Assembly (NCBI RefSeq): GCF_041477585.1
Contig: NZ_JBGNYA010000001.1
Span: forward strand, 558,001 to 622,000
Reading direction: 5' to 3'
Length of the DNA: 64,000 bases
Source: Halobellus sp. MBLA0158
GTDB lineage: Archaea > Halobacteriota > Halobacteria > Halobacteriales > Haloferacaceae
Shown: positions 8,498 through 17,044 of the stretch, piece after piece
Layout: each line of letters begins with the position of its first letter
Position numbering within the stretch: position 1 is the first letter of the stretch
Translations under genes and position numbers: made by a program
The notes under the pieces: model-generated
The model's database searches: none
What the model saw: the letters and a program-made list of their open reading frames with translations, nothing else
Told to the model about the DNA's origin: nothing

Positions 8498-9958
8498 CTA
8501 CGACGACTGAGACGACTGGGGCCGGATGTCGTCGAGGTCCGACACCGTCGGGCCGTTGACGATCGTCACGCGCGTGCCCGACCGCGTCACGCGGAAGGCG
8601 TCCGCGTAACTGCCCTCGGGGACGACGTACGTGTTCTCGGCGCGCTGTTCGGCGTCGTGGGCGTCGAGGATGGCCTGGTACGCCCGCCGGAACTCTCTGG
8701 CGTCCTGCGCTGTGTCCCACTCGGTCACCCAGACGTAGCCGAACTCCTCGCCGTCGCCGACTTCCTTCTGGTAGGGGAACAGCCGGTCGTTGGCCCACCC
8801 CGCCGACGGCTCGGCGTCGTAGTTGTAGGTGTCGTAGGGGCCGTCGGCGTTCCCGAGCGTCCGCGTGTCGATCGTCTCGGCGTCGGCGGTCCGGGCCTGG
8901 TACCAGAACATCACGTACATCGACGCCTCGCCGACGGTGTCGGAGCCGTCTTCGCCCTGCTCGGGGAACGTCTCCCAGCCGTTCCGCGCGCGGTCGCGGT
9001 AGGTGATCGGCGTCGGCGTCTCCGAAGTGCGGTGGATGATCTGCTCGGAGGAGACCGGCGGCTCGCGGAAGCGCTCCTCGACGGCGCCCCAGCCCTCGGT
9101 GCTGACGAGGTCGTGGACGTAGACCGGGCCGTCGGAGTAGGGCTGGAAGATCGTCAGGAAGATGCCGAGGTTCGACGGGCCGGCGCCTCCGCCGCCCCCG
9201 CTGCCGCCGCTGGGGGCGGGCGTCGGGACGCACTCCCACGCGCCGCCGCACCGCTCGACGTACCGCTGTTCGATGTAGCTCGCGTCGCCCTCGACGAGCC
9301 CGTCGGTCGCGAGCTGGGCGTCCTGGGTCTCGCCCCCGTACTTCGACTTGGTGAGGTCGTAGTGCTGGTCCTGGAGCGCGTGGACGAGCTCGTGGATCAG
9401 GGTCGTGTTGCTGATCGTCGGCGACTCGGGCGTTCCGGTGATCACCTTGATCTCGTCGTCCGTGGGCGAGTAGAAGCCGGCGACGGCCGCGCTCCGGGTG
9501 CTGCTGATCGCCGATCCGCTCCCCTGGGACTCGCCGACGACGAACAGCGCCTCCCAGATCTGGTCGTTCCACTGGCTGTACTCGCTCGGCCCCGCAGACG
9601 AGTCGCCGCCGGACGAGCGGTTGCGGTACTCCGCCCTGGAGATGACAGACACCGGGACGCGTTGCTCGAACTCGCGCCCGCGGAGGTACTCGACGCGGGC
9701 CATCGCCCGGCCGACGTACGCCCGGAGTTCGTCGTCCGAGAGCCCGTCGGACTGGTCGACGTCGATCGACTCGTTGTGCCAGTAGCCGTCCTCCCAGCCG
9801 AGCGGGTCGCCGGCCGGGTCGTCGAAGTCGTCGTTCGGGACGCCGACCTCACCGCCGGGGCCGCCCGCCGGATCGGACTCCATCGCCGGCGCGGCGCAGC
9901 CGGCGAGCACGAGCAACAGGGCGACCGCCGGAACGACGAGACCGCGTCTCCGCCTCAT
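8498..9958 (-). CDS. Hvo_1808-family surface lipoprotein with HExxH-like motif
   Basis: 486 residues from the ATG at 9956-9958, chosen because it opens a signal peptide (MRRRRGLVVPAVALLLVLAGC) with lipobox LAGC; longer readings upstream lack this. The mature protein is acidic and resembles the haloarchaeal Hvo_1808 surface protein family. A HELVHALQDQH segment near residue 185-195, flanked by hydrophobic residues, looks like a zincin HExxH helix, with further glutamates near EGDASYIEQRY that could be the third ligand. A Gly/Ser-rich stretch near residue 260 is low complexity. A surface metallopeptidase is plausible but not shown. Divergent from the nicotinamidase gene. Confidence 0.8.
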   Translation of the reverse strand: MRRRRGLVVPAVALLLVLAGCAAPAMESDPAGGPGGEVGVPNDDFDDPAGDPLGWEDGYWHNESIDVDQSDGLSDDELRAYVGRAMARVEYLRGREFEQRVPVSVISRAEYRNRSSGGDSSAGPSEYSQWNDQIWEALFVVGESQGSGSAISSTRSAAVAGFYSPTDDEIKVITGTPESPTISNTTLIHELVHALQDQHYDLTKSKYGGETQDAQLATDGLVEGDASYIEQRYVERCGGAWECVPTPAPSGGSGGGGGAGPSNLGIFLTIFQPYSDGPVYVHDLVSTEGWGAVEERFREPPVSSEQIIHRTSETPTPITYRDRARNGWETFPEQGEDGSDTVGEASMYVMFWYQARTADAETIDTRTLGNADGPYDTYNYDAEPSAGWANDRLFPYQKEVGDGEEFGYVWVTEWDTAQDAREFRRAYQAILDAHDAEQRAENTYVVPEGSYADAFRVTRSGTRVTIVNGPTVSDLDDIRPQSSQSS

Positions 9959-10070
9959 TGGCGGGGAATGGGTCCACGCGGGGAAGTGCCTTTCTGCCGG
10001 GCGTCGCCGGCGTCCGTCGACCGCTGTGGGAGAACGCATTTGCCGCTGTGTCGGCGACGTTCGAACACCG

Positions 10071-10649
10071 ATGCCTACGTTCGACGCCGAACGCACGGCC
10101 CTGGTCGTCGTGGATATGCAGAACGGCTTCTGCCACCCCGAGGGGAGCCTCTACGCGCCCGGGAGCGAGGCGGTCGTCGACGACGTCGCCGCGCTCGTCG
10201 CGGACGCCCGCGACGCGGGCGCGCAGGTCGTCTACACGCGCGACGTCCACCCGCCCGAGCAGTTCGCGGACGCGCACTACTACGACGAGTTCGAGCAGTG
10301 GGGCGAACACGTCCTCGAAGGGTCGTGGGACGCCGAGCTCGTCGACGACCTCGACGTGCGCGAGTCCGACCACGTCGTCGAGAAGCACACCTACGACGCC
10401 TTCCACCAGACCGAACTCGACGGGTGGCTCTCGGCCCGCGGGATCGACGACCTCGTGTTCTGCGGGACGCTCGCGAACGTCTGCGTGCTCCACACCGCCG
10501 GGAGCGCGGGCCTCCGGGACTACCGGCCAGTCCTCGTCGAGGACGCGATCGGCGCGATCGAAGCCGACCACCGCGAGTACGCACTCGACCACGCCGACTG
10601 GCTGTTCGGCGAGGTCACAGCGCGCGAGGAAGTCACATTCGAGGAGTAG
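10071..10649 (+). CDS. Nicotinamidase / isochorismatase-family hydrolase
   Basis: 192 residues from the ATG at 10071. Cysteine hydrolase family with catalytic triad positions visible: D11 in VVVDMQNGF, a lysine in HVVEKHTYDAF near residue 105, and the nucleophile cysteine in GTLANVCVLHTA near residue 135. YTRDVHPPEQF near residue 55-65 supplies the metal ligands typical of nicotinamidase (Asp-x-His). It probably deamidates nicotinamide to nicotinate, feeding the nicotinate phosphoribosyltransferase at 7246. Isochorismatase activity is a less likely alternative. A start at 10026 is possible, but the extra residues do not fit the fold. Confidence 0.85.
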   Translation: MPTFDAERTALVVVDMQNGFCHPEGSLYAPGSEAVVDDVAALVADARDAGAQVVYTRDVHPPEQFADAHYYDEFEQWGEHVLEGSWDAELVDDLDVRESDHVVEKHTYDAFHQTELDGWLSARGIDDLVFCGTLANVCVLHTAGSAGLRDYRPVLVEDAIGAIEADHREYALDHADWLFGEVTAREEVTFEE

Positions 10650-10664
10650 CGCGGCGCCGCCGTC

Positions 10665-11669
10665 TCACCCCAGTCGGATCGGATCGTCGCTGTCGCGGAT
10701 CGACACGCGGACCCGCTCGCCGACCGCGAACGTCCGGTCCGGACAGACGAGCTTCGCGCCGAACTCCGGGTCGATCCCGGCGAACAGCGACAGCCCGGTG
10801 ATGCGCTCGCCGTTCGCGAGGACGTCGACGTCGCGCCAGGCGACCGTGCGGCCCACGCAGTCACCGACCGAGTGACCGAGGAACGACACCGCACCGTCGG
10901 CGCCTCTGCTCTCACCATCGCCGAGTGGGCCGCTTCCGAGCGCCCCGCCGCCGGCGTAGTGGGCGAAGCCGCCGTCGAGGGCGACTTCCTCCTTTCCGGC
11001 TCCCGCGTTCGCAACCCCGCCGATCCCGACGAACCGCTCGCCCGGCGCGGGATGGGCCGGCGCGTCGAGGAGGGCGTACGTCTCGCCGACTTCGGTCACC
11101 CGGCCGGTGCCATCCCACGACAGCGGCTCGACGTCGGCGGCGACGTCGATCGGCAGCGACCCGCCGGCGCGGTGGAGGTTCTGGTCACTCCGCCGGAATC
11201 CGAGGTGGACGTGGTTTCCGACCCACGGCGCGAAGAAGCCCGAGCGGATCATCGGCCCGAGCGAGTCGCCGACGGCGACGCGGTCGCCGGCCTCGACCGT
11301 CGGGCGGACGTGGAGGATCCGGGCCACCAGCCCGTCCGCGGATCGGTCGTCGCCTCCGGTTCCGAAACCGAGCCCGCTCTCCTCGCTGTCGACCGCGACG
11401 AGGATCAGGAACTCCTCGTCGGCGGCGTAGGACTTCGGCGGCGCGCGGACGGTCCGCGTCTCGACGACCTCGCCCGCGACCGGCGAGCGGGCGTCGTTTC
11501 CCTCAGGATAGAGGTCGATCGCACACCCCGAGTCGTGCGCCGGGTACGGCGAATTGTACAGCGAGAAGCGGCGATAGCGACGGAGCGTCGACGCCGGGAG
11601 TGACACGGACGCGTCGCTCGCCGATGCGTCCTCGCCCCCACCGCCATCTCGGCGCGCACTTCTCGTCAC
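10665..11669 (-). CDS. M23-like (LytM fold) peptidase-domain protein
   Basis: 334 residues from a GTG at 11667-11669. Residues 40-160 carry the M23/LytM pattern: H45 and D52 (HDSGCAID), SPVAGEVV after it, ILHVRPTVEAGDRVAVGDSLG at about 118-138 with H120, and the NHVHLGF pair (H153, H155). All zinc-ligand positions of M23 endopeptidases are therefore present. There is no signal peptide, which is odd for a family best known for cell-wall peptidoglycan cleavage, and Halobacteria lack peptidoglycan. The C-terminal half (about 170-334) is beta-rich with Gly/Ala turns, ending in a small barrel-like segment (GERVRVSIRD). The substrate is unknown. It converges on the nicotinamidase gene. Confidence 0.7.
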   Translation of the reverse strand: MTRSARRDGGGGEDASASDASVSLPASTLRRYRRFSLYNSPYPAHDSGCAIDLYPEGNDARSPVAGEVVETRTVRAPPKSYAADEEFLILVAVDSEESGLGFGTGGDDRSADGLVARILHVRPTVEAGDRVAVGDSLGPMIRSGFFAPWVGNHVHLGFRRSDQNLHRAGGSLPIDVAADVEPLSWDGTGRVTEVGETYALLDAPAHPAPGERFVGIGGVANAGAGKEEVALDGGFAHYAGGGALGSGPLGDGESRGADGAVSFLGHSVGDCVGRTVAWRDVDVLANGERITGLSLFAGIDPEFGAKLVCPDRTFAVGERVRVSIRDSDDPIRLG

Positions 11670-11737
11670 CGGGACTCACCGACCATACCGGACCGGCGGA
11701 CCGAGAGCGCTTAGGCTCGTCGGCACGTGGTCCGAAC

Positions 11738-12502
11738 GTGATCGAACGCGTCCGACCCGACGCCGATCGAGTCCGCGTCGTCCGCGGCTGCGCGCCCACG
11801 CTCGACGCCGATCGGTCGGTCCTCGACGATGTGGTCGCCCGCGCCGCCGACAGCGACGCGCCGGCGCTGCGGGTCTGGACGCCGCACCGACAGCTCGCGT
11901 TCGGCCGTCGGGACGCGCGCTCGGACGGCTACGAACGCGCTCGCGAGGTTGCCGAACGCCGCGGCTACCCGCCGATCGAGCGGTCGGTCGGCGGCCGGGC
12001 CGTCGCCTACACCGGGACGACGGTCGCCTTCGCGGCCGTGATTCCCGCCGAGGATCCCCGGCAGGGACTCGAAGACCGCTACGAGGCCGCGACGGCGGCG
12101 GTCGTGCGCTCCCTGCGGACGATCGGCGTGCCCGCGCGGCGCGGCGAGCCCGAGGCGTCGTTCTGCCCGGGCGACTACTCCGTGCAGGGCCACGGGAAGA
12201 TCGCCGGCCTCGCACAGCGGATCGGTCGCGACGCGGCGCGCGTCTCCGGCGTCGTCGTCGCCGATAGCCACGCGGAGATCGCCGCCGTTCTCGCAGAGGT
12301 GTACGACGCGCTCGACGTCCCGTTCGATCCCGACTCGGTGGGGAGCGTGGCGCGAAGCGGCGGCCCGGCCGCCTCTGGGACCGTCATCGACGCGCTCGTC
12401 GACGCGTTCTGCGGCTCGCTCGCGCGCGAATCAGTCGACGTCGACTCGGTACGGGACGGTTCGACCAGTCGCGACCTCGACGAGCCGAACCGCCGGGCTT
12501 AG
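11738..12502 (+). CDS. Lipoate/biotin protein ligase family protein
   Basis: 254 residues from a GTG at 11738 (VIERVRPDADRV). The BPL/LplA catalytic fold is recognisable: TPHRQLAFGRRDA near residue 45-55, ERSVGGRAVAYT near 80-90 (the RRxxGG-type loop), and CPGDYSVQGHGKIAGLAQR near 140-160 containing the lysine expected to contact the activated acyl-AMP. It probably attaches lipoate or octanoate to dehydrogenase or glycine-cleavage proteins, or acts as an amidotransferase; the exact reaction is not readable. It ends 24 bases before dihydroorotase on the same strand, so they may be cotranscribed. A much longer frame upstream (from 10925) is antisense to the M23-like gene and is not coding. Confidence 0.82.
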   Translation: MIERVRPDADRVRVVRGCAPTLDADRSVLDDVVARAADSDAPALRVWTPHRQLAFGRRDARSDGYERAREVAERRGYPPIERSVGGRAVAYTGTTVAFAAVIPAEDPRQGLEDRYEAATAAVVRSLRTIGVPARRGEPEASFCPGDYSVQGHGKIAGLAQRIGRDAARVSGVVVADSHAEIAAVLAEVYDALDVPFDPDSVGSVARSGGPAASGTVIDALVDAFCGSLARESVDVDSVRDGSTSRDLDEPNRRA

Positions 12503-12526
12503 GTCGCCTGCGGCTGACGCCCGCGT

Positions 12527-13825
12527 ATGTCGACGCTCTTTCGCGACGCGCGGCTCGCCGACGGGCGGGTCCGCGACGTCCGCACCGAATCGGGTCGGAT
12601 CGCCGAGGTGGCCGCGTCGATCGACGCCGACGCGGACCGCGTCGTCGACGCCGACGGCCGACTGCTCCTGCCGGGCGCCATCGACGCCCACGTCCACTTC
12701 CGCGAGCCGGGCCACGGCCACAAAGAGACCTGGACGACCGGCTCGCAGAGCGCGGCCGCCGGCGGCGTGACGACCGTCGTCGACCAGCCGAACACGACGC
12801 CGCCGACCGTCTCCGGCGCGGCGTTCGACGAGAAGGCGTCGCTCGCTGAGGCCTCGGTCGTCGACTACGGAATCAACGGCGGCGTCACGCCCGACTGGGA
12901 CCCCGAATCGCTGTTCGACCGCCCGCTGTTCGCGCTCGGCGAGGTCTTCCTGGCGGACTCGACGGGCGATATGGGCATCGAGGCCGACCGCTTCGCCGAC
13001 GCGGTCGAGCGCGCGGCCGCCCGCGACGTGGTCGTCACTGTCCACGCCGAGGACGCGGATCTGTTCGACGACTCCGCCCGCGACCGCGACGCGGGCGGAG
13101 TCGGCCGCGACGCCGACGCCGACGTCTGGAGTCAGTTCAGATCTCCGGAGGCCGAGGCGGCCGCTGTCGAGCGCGCGGTCGAGGTCGGCGCCGAGACGGG
13201 CGGCGAGATCCACATCGCCCACACGAGCACGCCCGAGGGCGTCGACGCCGCGGTCGCGGGCGGCGCGACGTGCGAGGTGACGCCGCACCACCTCTTCCTC
13301 TCGCGCGAGGACGCGACCGAACTGGGCACCTACGGCCGGATGAACCCGCCACTCCGCGGCGAGGAGCGGCGCGCCGGGCTCTGGGACCGCCTCGTCGACG
13401 GCGACGTCGACATCGTCGCGACCGACCACGCGCCGCACACCGTCGAGGAGAAGGAAGCCGGCCTGTGGGACGCGCCGAGCGGCGTCCCCGGCGTCGAGAC
13501 GATGCTGCCGCTGCTCCTCGAACGCGCGCGGCGGGACGAGATCTCCTACGAGCGCGTCCGCGACGTCACCGCCGCGAACGTCGCCGACGCCTTCGACCTC
13601 CCGAACAAGGGTCGGGTCCGCGAGGGATGCGACGCTGACCTCGTCCTCGTCGACCCCGAGAACGCCCGCGAGATCCGCGGCGACGACCTCCACTCGAAGT
13701 GCGGGTGGACGCCGTTCGAGGGCCGGACGGGCGTCTTCCCGGACCTCACGATGGTCCGCGGTCGCGTGGTCTTCGACGGCGACTCCGTCACCGACGAGCC
13801 GATCGGCGAGAACGTCCGGCGGTAG
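12527..13825 (+). CDS. pyrC: Dihydroorotase
   Basis: 432 residues. Cyclises carbamoyl-aspartate to dihydroorotate in pyrimidine synthesis. Amidohydrolase metal ligands appear in order: DAHVHFREPG near residue 62, a histidine in VVTVHAED near 175, IHIAHTSTPE near 228, and the catalytic aspartate in IVATDHAPH near 302. The carboxylated lysine of type I enzymes is uncertain; HGHKETWTTGSQSA near 67-80 carries a candidate. TPHHLFLS near 250 and the substrate-binding MNPPLR near 275 also fit. It follows the lipoate-ligase family gene with a 24-base gap. Full length. Confidence 0.93.
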   Translation: MSTLFRDARLADGRVRDVRTESGRIAEVAASIDADADRVVDADGRLLLPGAIDAHVHFREPGHGHKETWTTGSQSAAAGGVTTVVDQPNTTPPTVSGAAFDEKASLAEASVVDYGINGGVTPDWDPESLFDRPLFALGEVFLADSTGDMGIEADRFADAVERAAARDVVVTVHAEDADLFDDSARDRDAGGVGRDADADVWSQFRSPEAEAAAVERAVEVGAETGGEIHIAHTSTPEGVDAAVAGGATCEVTPHHLFLSREDATELGTYGRMNPPLRGEERRAGLWDRLVDGDVDIVATDHAPHTVEEKEAGLWDAPSGVPGVETMLPLLLERARRDEISYERVRDVTAANVADAFDLPNKGRVREGCDADLVLVDPENAREIRGDDLHSKCGWTPFEGRTGVFPDLTMVRGRVVFDGDSVTDEPIGENVRR

Positions 13826-14031
13826 CGTCCTCGCGTCCGACCCCTGCGGTTCGGCTGGAGATCGGACTCTGTGGCCGTTCACTGGCGTTTTGGCGAACAG
13901 CCGACACCCGCGACCGACCCGCGCCGACGTGTCGGACAACCGCTGACCGACGCGGGGCCGTTCTCAGTTCACGGACGGCCTGGCCTCGGTATCGTATGTA
14001 AACGCTCGCGCCGCGGACCGCCGGCCGCGAC

Positions 14032-14802
14032 TCACAGCCGCCGGTCGTCGAGCGCGGGGAACGACTCCCGTACCTCCTGAATCTCGTCGCGATCGATCGT
14101 CGCGTGCGCCGCTCCGGGTTCGCGGCCGGCGTTGGCGCGCTCGACGCCCCAGGGATCGACGACGACGCTCTCGCCCGCGAGGTCGACGTCCCGGACCGAT
14201 CCGGCGAGGTTCGCCGCGACGAGGAGCGACTGATTCTCCACCGCGCGCGTCCGGGCGAAGAGGTGCCAGTGATCGCGCCGCTCGCTCGGCCACGCCGACG
14301 TGACGAGGAGGGTTTCGACGCCTTCGTCGACGAGCGACCGGTAGAGCGCCGGAAACCGGAGATCGTAGCAGGTCGTCAGCCCGAGCGTGCCGAGGTCGGT
14401 GTCGACGGCGCAGGCCTCCTCGCCGGGCGTGAGCCGACGCGCTTCCTCGGACTCGTAGCCGAAGAGGTGCATCTTGCGATAGGTCGCGAGGAGATCACCG
14501 CCGGGACCGAACAGCACCGAGGTGTTGTACAGGTCGTCGCCTTCGCGCTCGACGATGCTCCCGCCGTGGAGGTGGATCGAGCACTCGTCCGCGAGGTCGG
14601 CGAGGCGCTCGGTGGTGGGCCCCGGAACCGGCTCGGCCGCGTCGTCGTAGGCGTCGAAGGCGAAGTAGCCCACCGGCCACATCTCCGGGAGGACTACGAA
14701 GTCCGCGCCGCGTTCGGCGGCGTCACGGATCCGCGCCGTGGCCCGGGCTCGGTTCCCCTCGGGATCGTTCCGCGCCGGGAGCTGGACGGCCGCGACGTGC
14801 AT
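14032..14802 (-). CDS. Nitrilase-superfamily carbon-nitrogen hydrolase
   Basis: 256 residues from the ATG at 14800-14802 (MHVAAVQLPARNDPEGN). The Glu-Lys-Cys triad is complete: E40 in VVLPEMW, K110 in ATYRKMHLF and C145 in GLTTCYDLRFP. It belongs with the omega-amidase / (R)-amidase side of the family, cytosolic enzymes that hydrolyse amides or repair deaminated metabolites; the substrate is not determined. It is divergent from the CoA-disulfide-reductase-like gene with 131 bases between them. A longer start at 14850 adds residues without family similarity. Confidence 0.88.
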   Translation of the reverse strand: MHVAAVQLPARNDPEGNRARATARIRDAAERGADFVVLPEMWPVGYFAFDAYDDAAEPVPGPTTERLADLADECSIHLHGGSIVEREGDDLYNTSVLFGPGGDLLATYRKMHLFGYESEEARRLTPGEEACAVDTDLGTLGLTTCYDLRFPALYRSLVDEGVETLLVTSAWPSERRDHWHLFARTRAVENQSLLVAANLAGSVRDVDLAGESVVVDPWGVERANAGREPGAAHATIDRDEIQEVRESFPALDDRRL

Positions 14803-14933
14803 ATTCGACCTTCGAGCCCCGGGCGTGTAAAAGCGGACGGCGGGCGACACGCGCGACCGGTCGCCCGCTCGGCCGTGCGCGAGTCGAACCGACCGGCGAA
14901 AGCTATCTACCGTCGGCCGGCGCAGGTGGCGGT

Positions 14934-16358
14934 ATGACGGACCCCTTCGTCGTGATCGGCGGCGACGCCGCCGGTCTCTCGGCCGCGAGCAAGTGCCTGC
15001 GCGAGGACCCCGAGCGCGACGTCGTCGTCTTCGAGAAGGGTCGGTGGATCTCCTACGCCCACTGCGGCACCCCCTACTTCGTGAAGGGCGAGGTCGACCG
15101 CCTCGAAGACCTCCTCTCTCTGTCGCCCGAGGAGGCCGACGAGCGCGGCATCGACCTCCGGCGCGGCCACGAGGTCGTCGCGATCGACACCGACGCGCGG
15201 ACCGTCACGGTCGAATCCGGTTCGGAGACCTTCGAGCAGGCCTACGGCGACCTCCTCGTCGCTACCGGGGCCCGCGCGGTCGACGATCCGATCGAGGGCG
15301 CGGCGCTCGACGGCGTCTTCACGCTCCACGGCCTCGACGACGCGGCGGCGATCCGAGCCTTCCTGACGCCGCCCGAGGAGTTCGATATCGCGGACCTCGG
15401 CGGCGGCGACGCCCTCGACGCGTCGGCGATCGAGCGCTACGGCGAGCTGGCTCCCCCCGAGACGGTCGCGGTCGTCGGCGCGGGCTACGTCGGCGTCGAG
15501 ATGGCCGAGGCGTTCGACGCCTGGGACCTCGACGTCCACGTCTTCCAGCGCTCCGAGCGACCCGTTCCGGGCTTCGGCGACGCCGTCGGCGACGCGGTCG
15601 CGGAGGCGCTCCGGGACGCGGACGTCACGACCCACTTCGGCGAGGAGGTCGTCCGGCTCCGCGGCGACGACGCGGTCGAGTCGGTGGTCTGTGATACCGG
15701 CTCGGAACTCGACGTCGACGCCGCGCTCGTCGGCATCGGCATCCGGCCCAATACCGAACTGATCGAGGGTACGCCGATCGAACGCGGGGAGTCGGGCGCG
15801 ATCGCCACCGACGCCTACGGTCGGACGTCGGTTGAGGACGTCTACGCCGCGGGTGACGTCGCCGAGATGCCTCACGCCGTCACCGACGCGCCGACCTGGG
15901 ATCCGCTCGGCCTTCCCGCGAACCGCGCCGGCCGAGCCATCGGCGCCACGGTCGGCGGCGACCCCACGCCGGTCGGCGCCGTCGCCGACACGGCGATGGT
16001 GAAGGCCTTCGACCTGGAGTGCGGCCGGACCGGGATTTTGGATCCGGACCGCGCCCGCGAGGCCGGCTTCGATCCCGTCTCGGAGACGATCACCGCCGGG
16101 TCGCGCTCGGGCTACTACCCCGGCGCCGCGGAGACGACCGTCACGCTCGTCGCCGACCGCGACTCCGGTCGCTTGCTCGGCGGCAGCATCGCCGGCACCG
16201 ATCGCGCGGCCGTCCGCATCGACACCGTCGCGACGGCGCTCGGCGCGGAACTGACCGTCGCGGAACTCGAACGCCAGGACCTCGGTTACGCGCCGCCGTT
16301 CAGTCCCGTCTGGGATCCCGTGCTCGTCGCCGCGAAGGTGCTGAACGGGAACCTCTGA
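14934..16358 (+). CDS. CoA-disulfide reductase-like FAD oxidoreductase
   Basis: 474 residues, pyridine nucleotide-disulfide oxidoreductase family. FAD-binding GGDAAGLSAA at residues 9-18, single redox cysteine C44 in SYAHCGTPYF (the pattern of CoA-disulfide reductases and NADH oxidases), ATGAR near 112, NAD(P)-binding VVGAGYVGVEMAE near 181-193, YAAGDVAE near 305, and a C-terminal dimerisation domain (GGSIAG..., AYA-like region to 474). Compared with staphylococcal CoADR there is an insertion of about 20 residues before the NAD-binding domain. Likely keeps CoA or another low-molecular-weight thiol reduced, or reduces O2 to water; the two cannot be separated by sequence. Confidence 0.87.
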   Translation: MTDPFVVIGGDAAGLSAASKCLREDPERDVVVFEKGRWISYAHCGTPYFVKGEVDRLEDLLSLSPEEADERGIDLRRGHEVVAIDTDARTVTVESGSETFEQAYGDLLVATGARAVDDPIEGAALDGVFTLHGLDDAAAIRAFLTPPEEFDIADLGGGDALDASAIERYGELAPPETVAVVGAGYVGVEMAEAFDAWDLDVHVFQRSERPVPGFGDAVGDAVAEALRDADVTTHFGEEVVRLRGDDAVESVVCDTGSELDVDAALVGIGIRPNTELIEGTPIERGESGAIATDAYGRTSVEDVYAAGDVAEMPHAVTDAPTWDPLGLPANRAGRAIGATVGGDPTPVGAVADTAMVKAFDLECGRTGILDPDRAREAGFDPVSETITAGSRSGYYPGAAETTVTLVADRDSGRLLGGSIAGTDRAAVRIDTVATALGAELTVAELERQDLGYAPPFSPVWDPVLVAAKVLNGNL

Positions 16359-16774
16359 CGCCCCCTCACCTTCCTGCTCGGGCGCGTGCTGTCGCGCGCT
16401 CCGTCGCGCGGCACACGCACGCGAGGGATGACGAGCGAGCGCCGCGAGCGAGGAATCGGCTGGGGAGGACGTGGCGGTCGGGCGGGACTGGAAAGGGCCG
16501 TCCGGATACTCGCACCGCTCCTCACGTCGTTTGGAGCCGACTCGACGGGCCGGGAGGGACTTGAACTACGGTCGCTGCTCGCTCCGCTCGCGACGCTCCC
16601 TAGTTCACGTCTCCCGACGAACTCGAACCACGGCTCGCTCCGCTCGCCGGGTTCTCACGGGCCGGGAGGGACTTGAACCAAGCCCGGACGTGCTCGCTCC
16701 GCTGTGCTCGCCCGGTCCGGTTCAATTCCTCCGGATACTCGCGTCGCTCCTCACTTCGTTCGGAGCCGACTCGA
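16359..16774. other. Gene-free stretch with tRNA-derived and simple repeats
   Basis: 416 bases with no convincing gene. It holds repeated GCTCGCTCCGCTCG-type words and several partial copies of the 3' end of the tRNA-Lys gene. Protein frames reading GREGLEP here are translations of reverse-complemented tRNA 3' ends and should not be annotated. Confidence 0.85.

Positions 16775-16795
<21 letters not shown>
16501..16795. repeat. Direct repeats of tRNA-Lys 3' end plus flank
   Basis: A 66-base copy (16501-16566) matches 16730-16795 at 62 of 66 positions. The right copy contains the last 21 bases of the intact tRNA-Lys and 45 bases of downstream flank. A third, shorter copy (ACGGGCCGGGAGGGACTTG, 16657-16675) lies between. 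The arrangement, an intact tRNA with direct repeats of its 3' end downstream, is that left by tRNA-targeting integrative elements, although the spacing (229 bases) leaves room only for scars. Confidence 0.8.
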
Positions 16796-16848
<53 letters not shown>

Positions 16849-16872
16849 GCAGGGTGGGGTAACTGACGGGCC

Positions 16873-16887
16873 GTGATAAGCGTTTGC
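16873..16887 (-). promoter_or_regulatory. tRNA-Lys promoter
   Basis: Minus-strand CAAACGCTTATCACG has a BRE-like purine run and TTATCA (16874-16879) centred about 28 bases before the tRNA 5' end. Confidence 0.6.
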
Positions 16888-16930
16888 TCTCGCACGGCGT
16901 CGGGCGATCCGGCCGTCTACCCGCGAGAAG

Positions 16931-16942
16931 AACATATATTCG
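16931..16942 (+). promoter_or_regulatory. TATA box upstream of PAS histidine kinase
   Basis: AACATATATTCG is the only strong TATA-like element between the tRNA-Lys and the kinase gene. It predicts transcription start near 16963 and an untranslated leader of about 80 bases to the ATG at 17045, or a short one to a TTG at 16979. Confidence 0.5.
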
Positions 16943-17044
16943 TCCCCCCACAGAACGTTCTGGGTACGGCGTGATTCATTGGACTCGTGCGGCGGGCGGA
17001 TCCGGAACGCAGCCGCGGGGCACCGGCCCCGCCCAGAGGTGTCG

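Noticed and set aside
10925-11737. Long plus-strand extension upstream of the lipoate-ligase gene
   Set aside because: Arg/Pro-rich antisense translation of the M23-like gene; the family alignment begins at the GTG at 11738.
16359-16774. Possible CRISPR-like array because of repeated words
   Set aside because: Repeats are tRNA-end copies and GCTCGCTCC words with irregular spacing, no uniform spacers and no cas genes.
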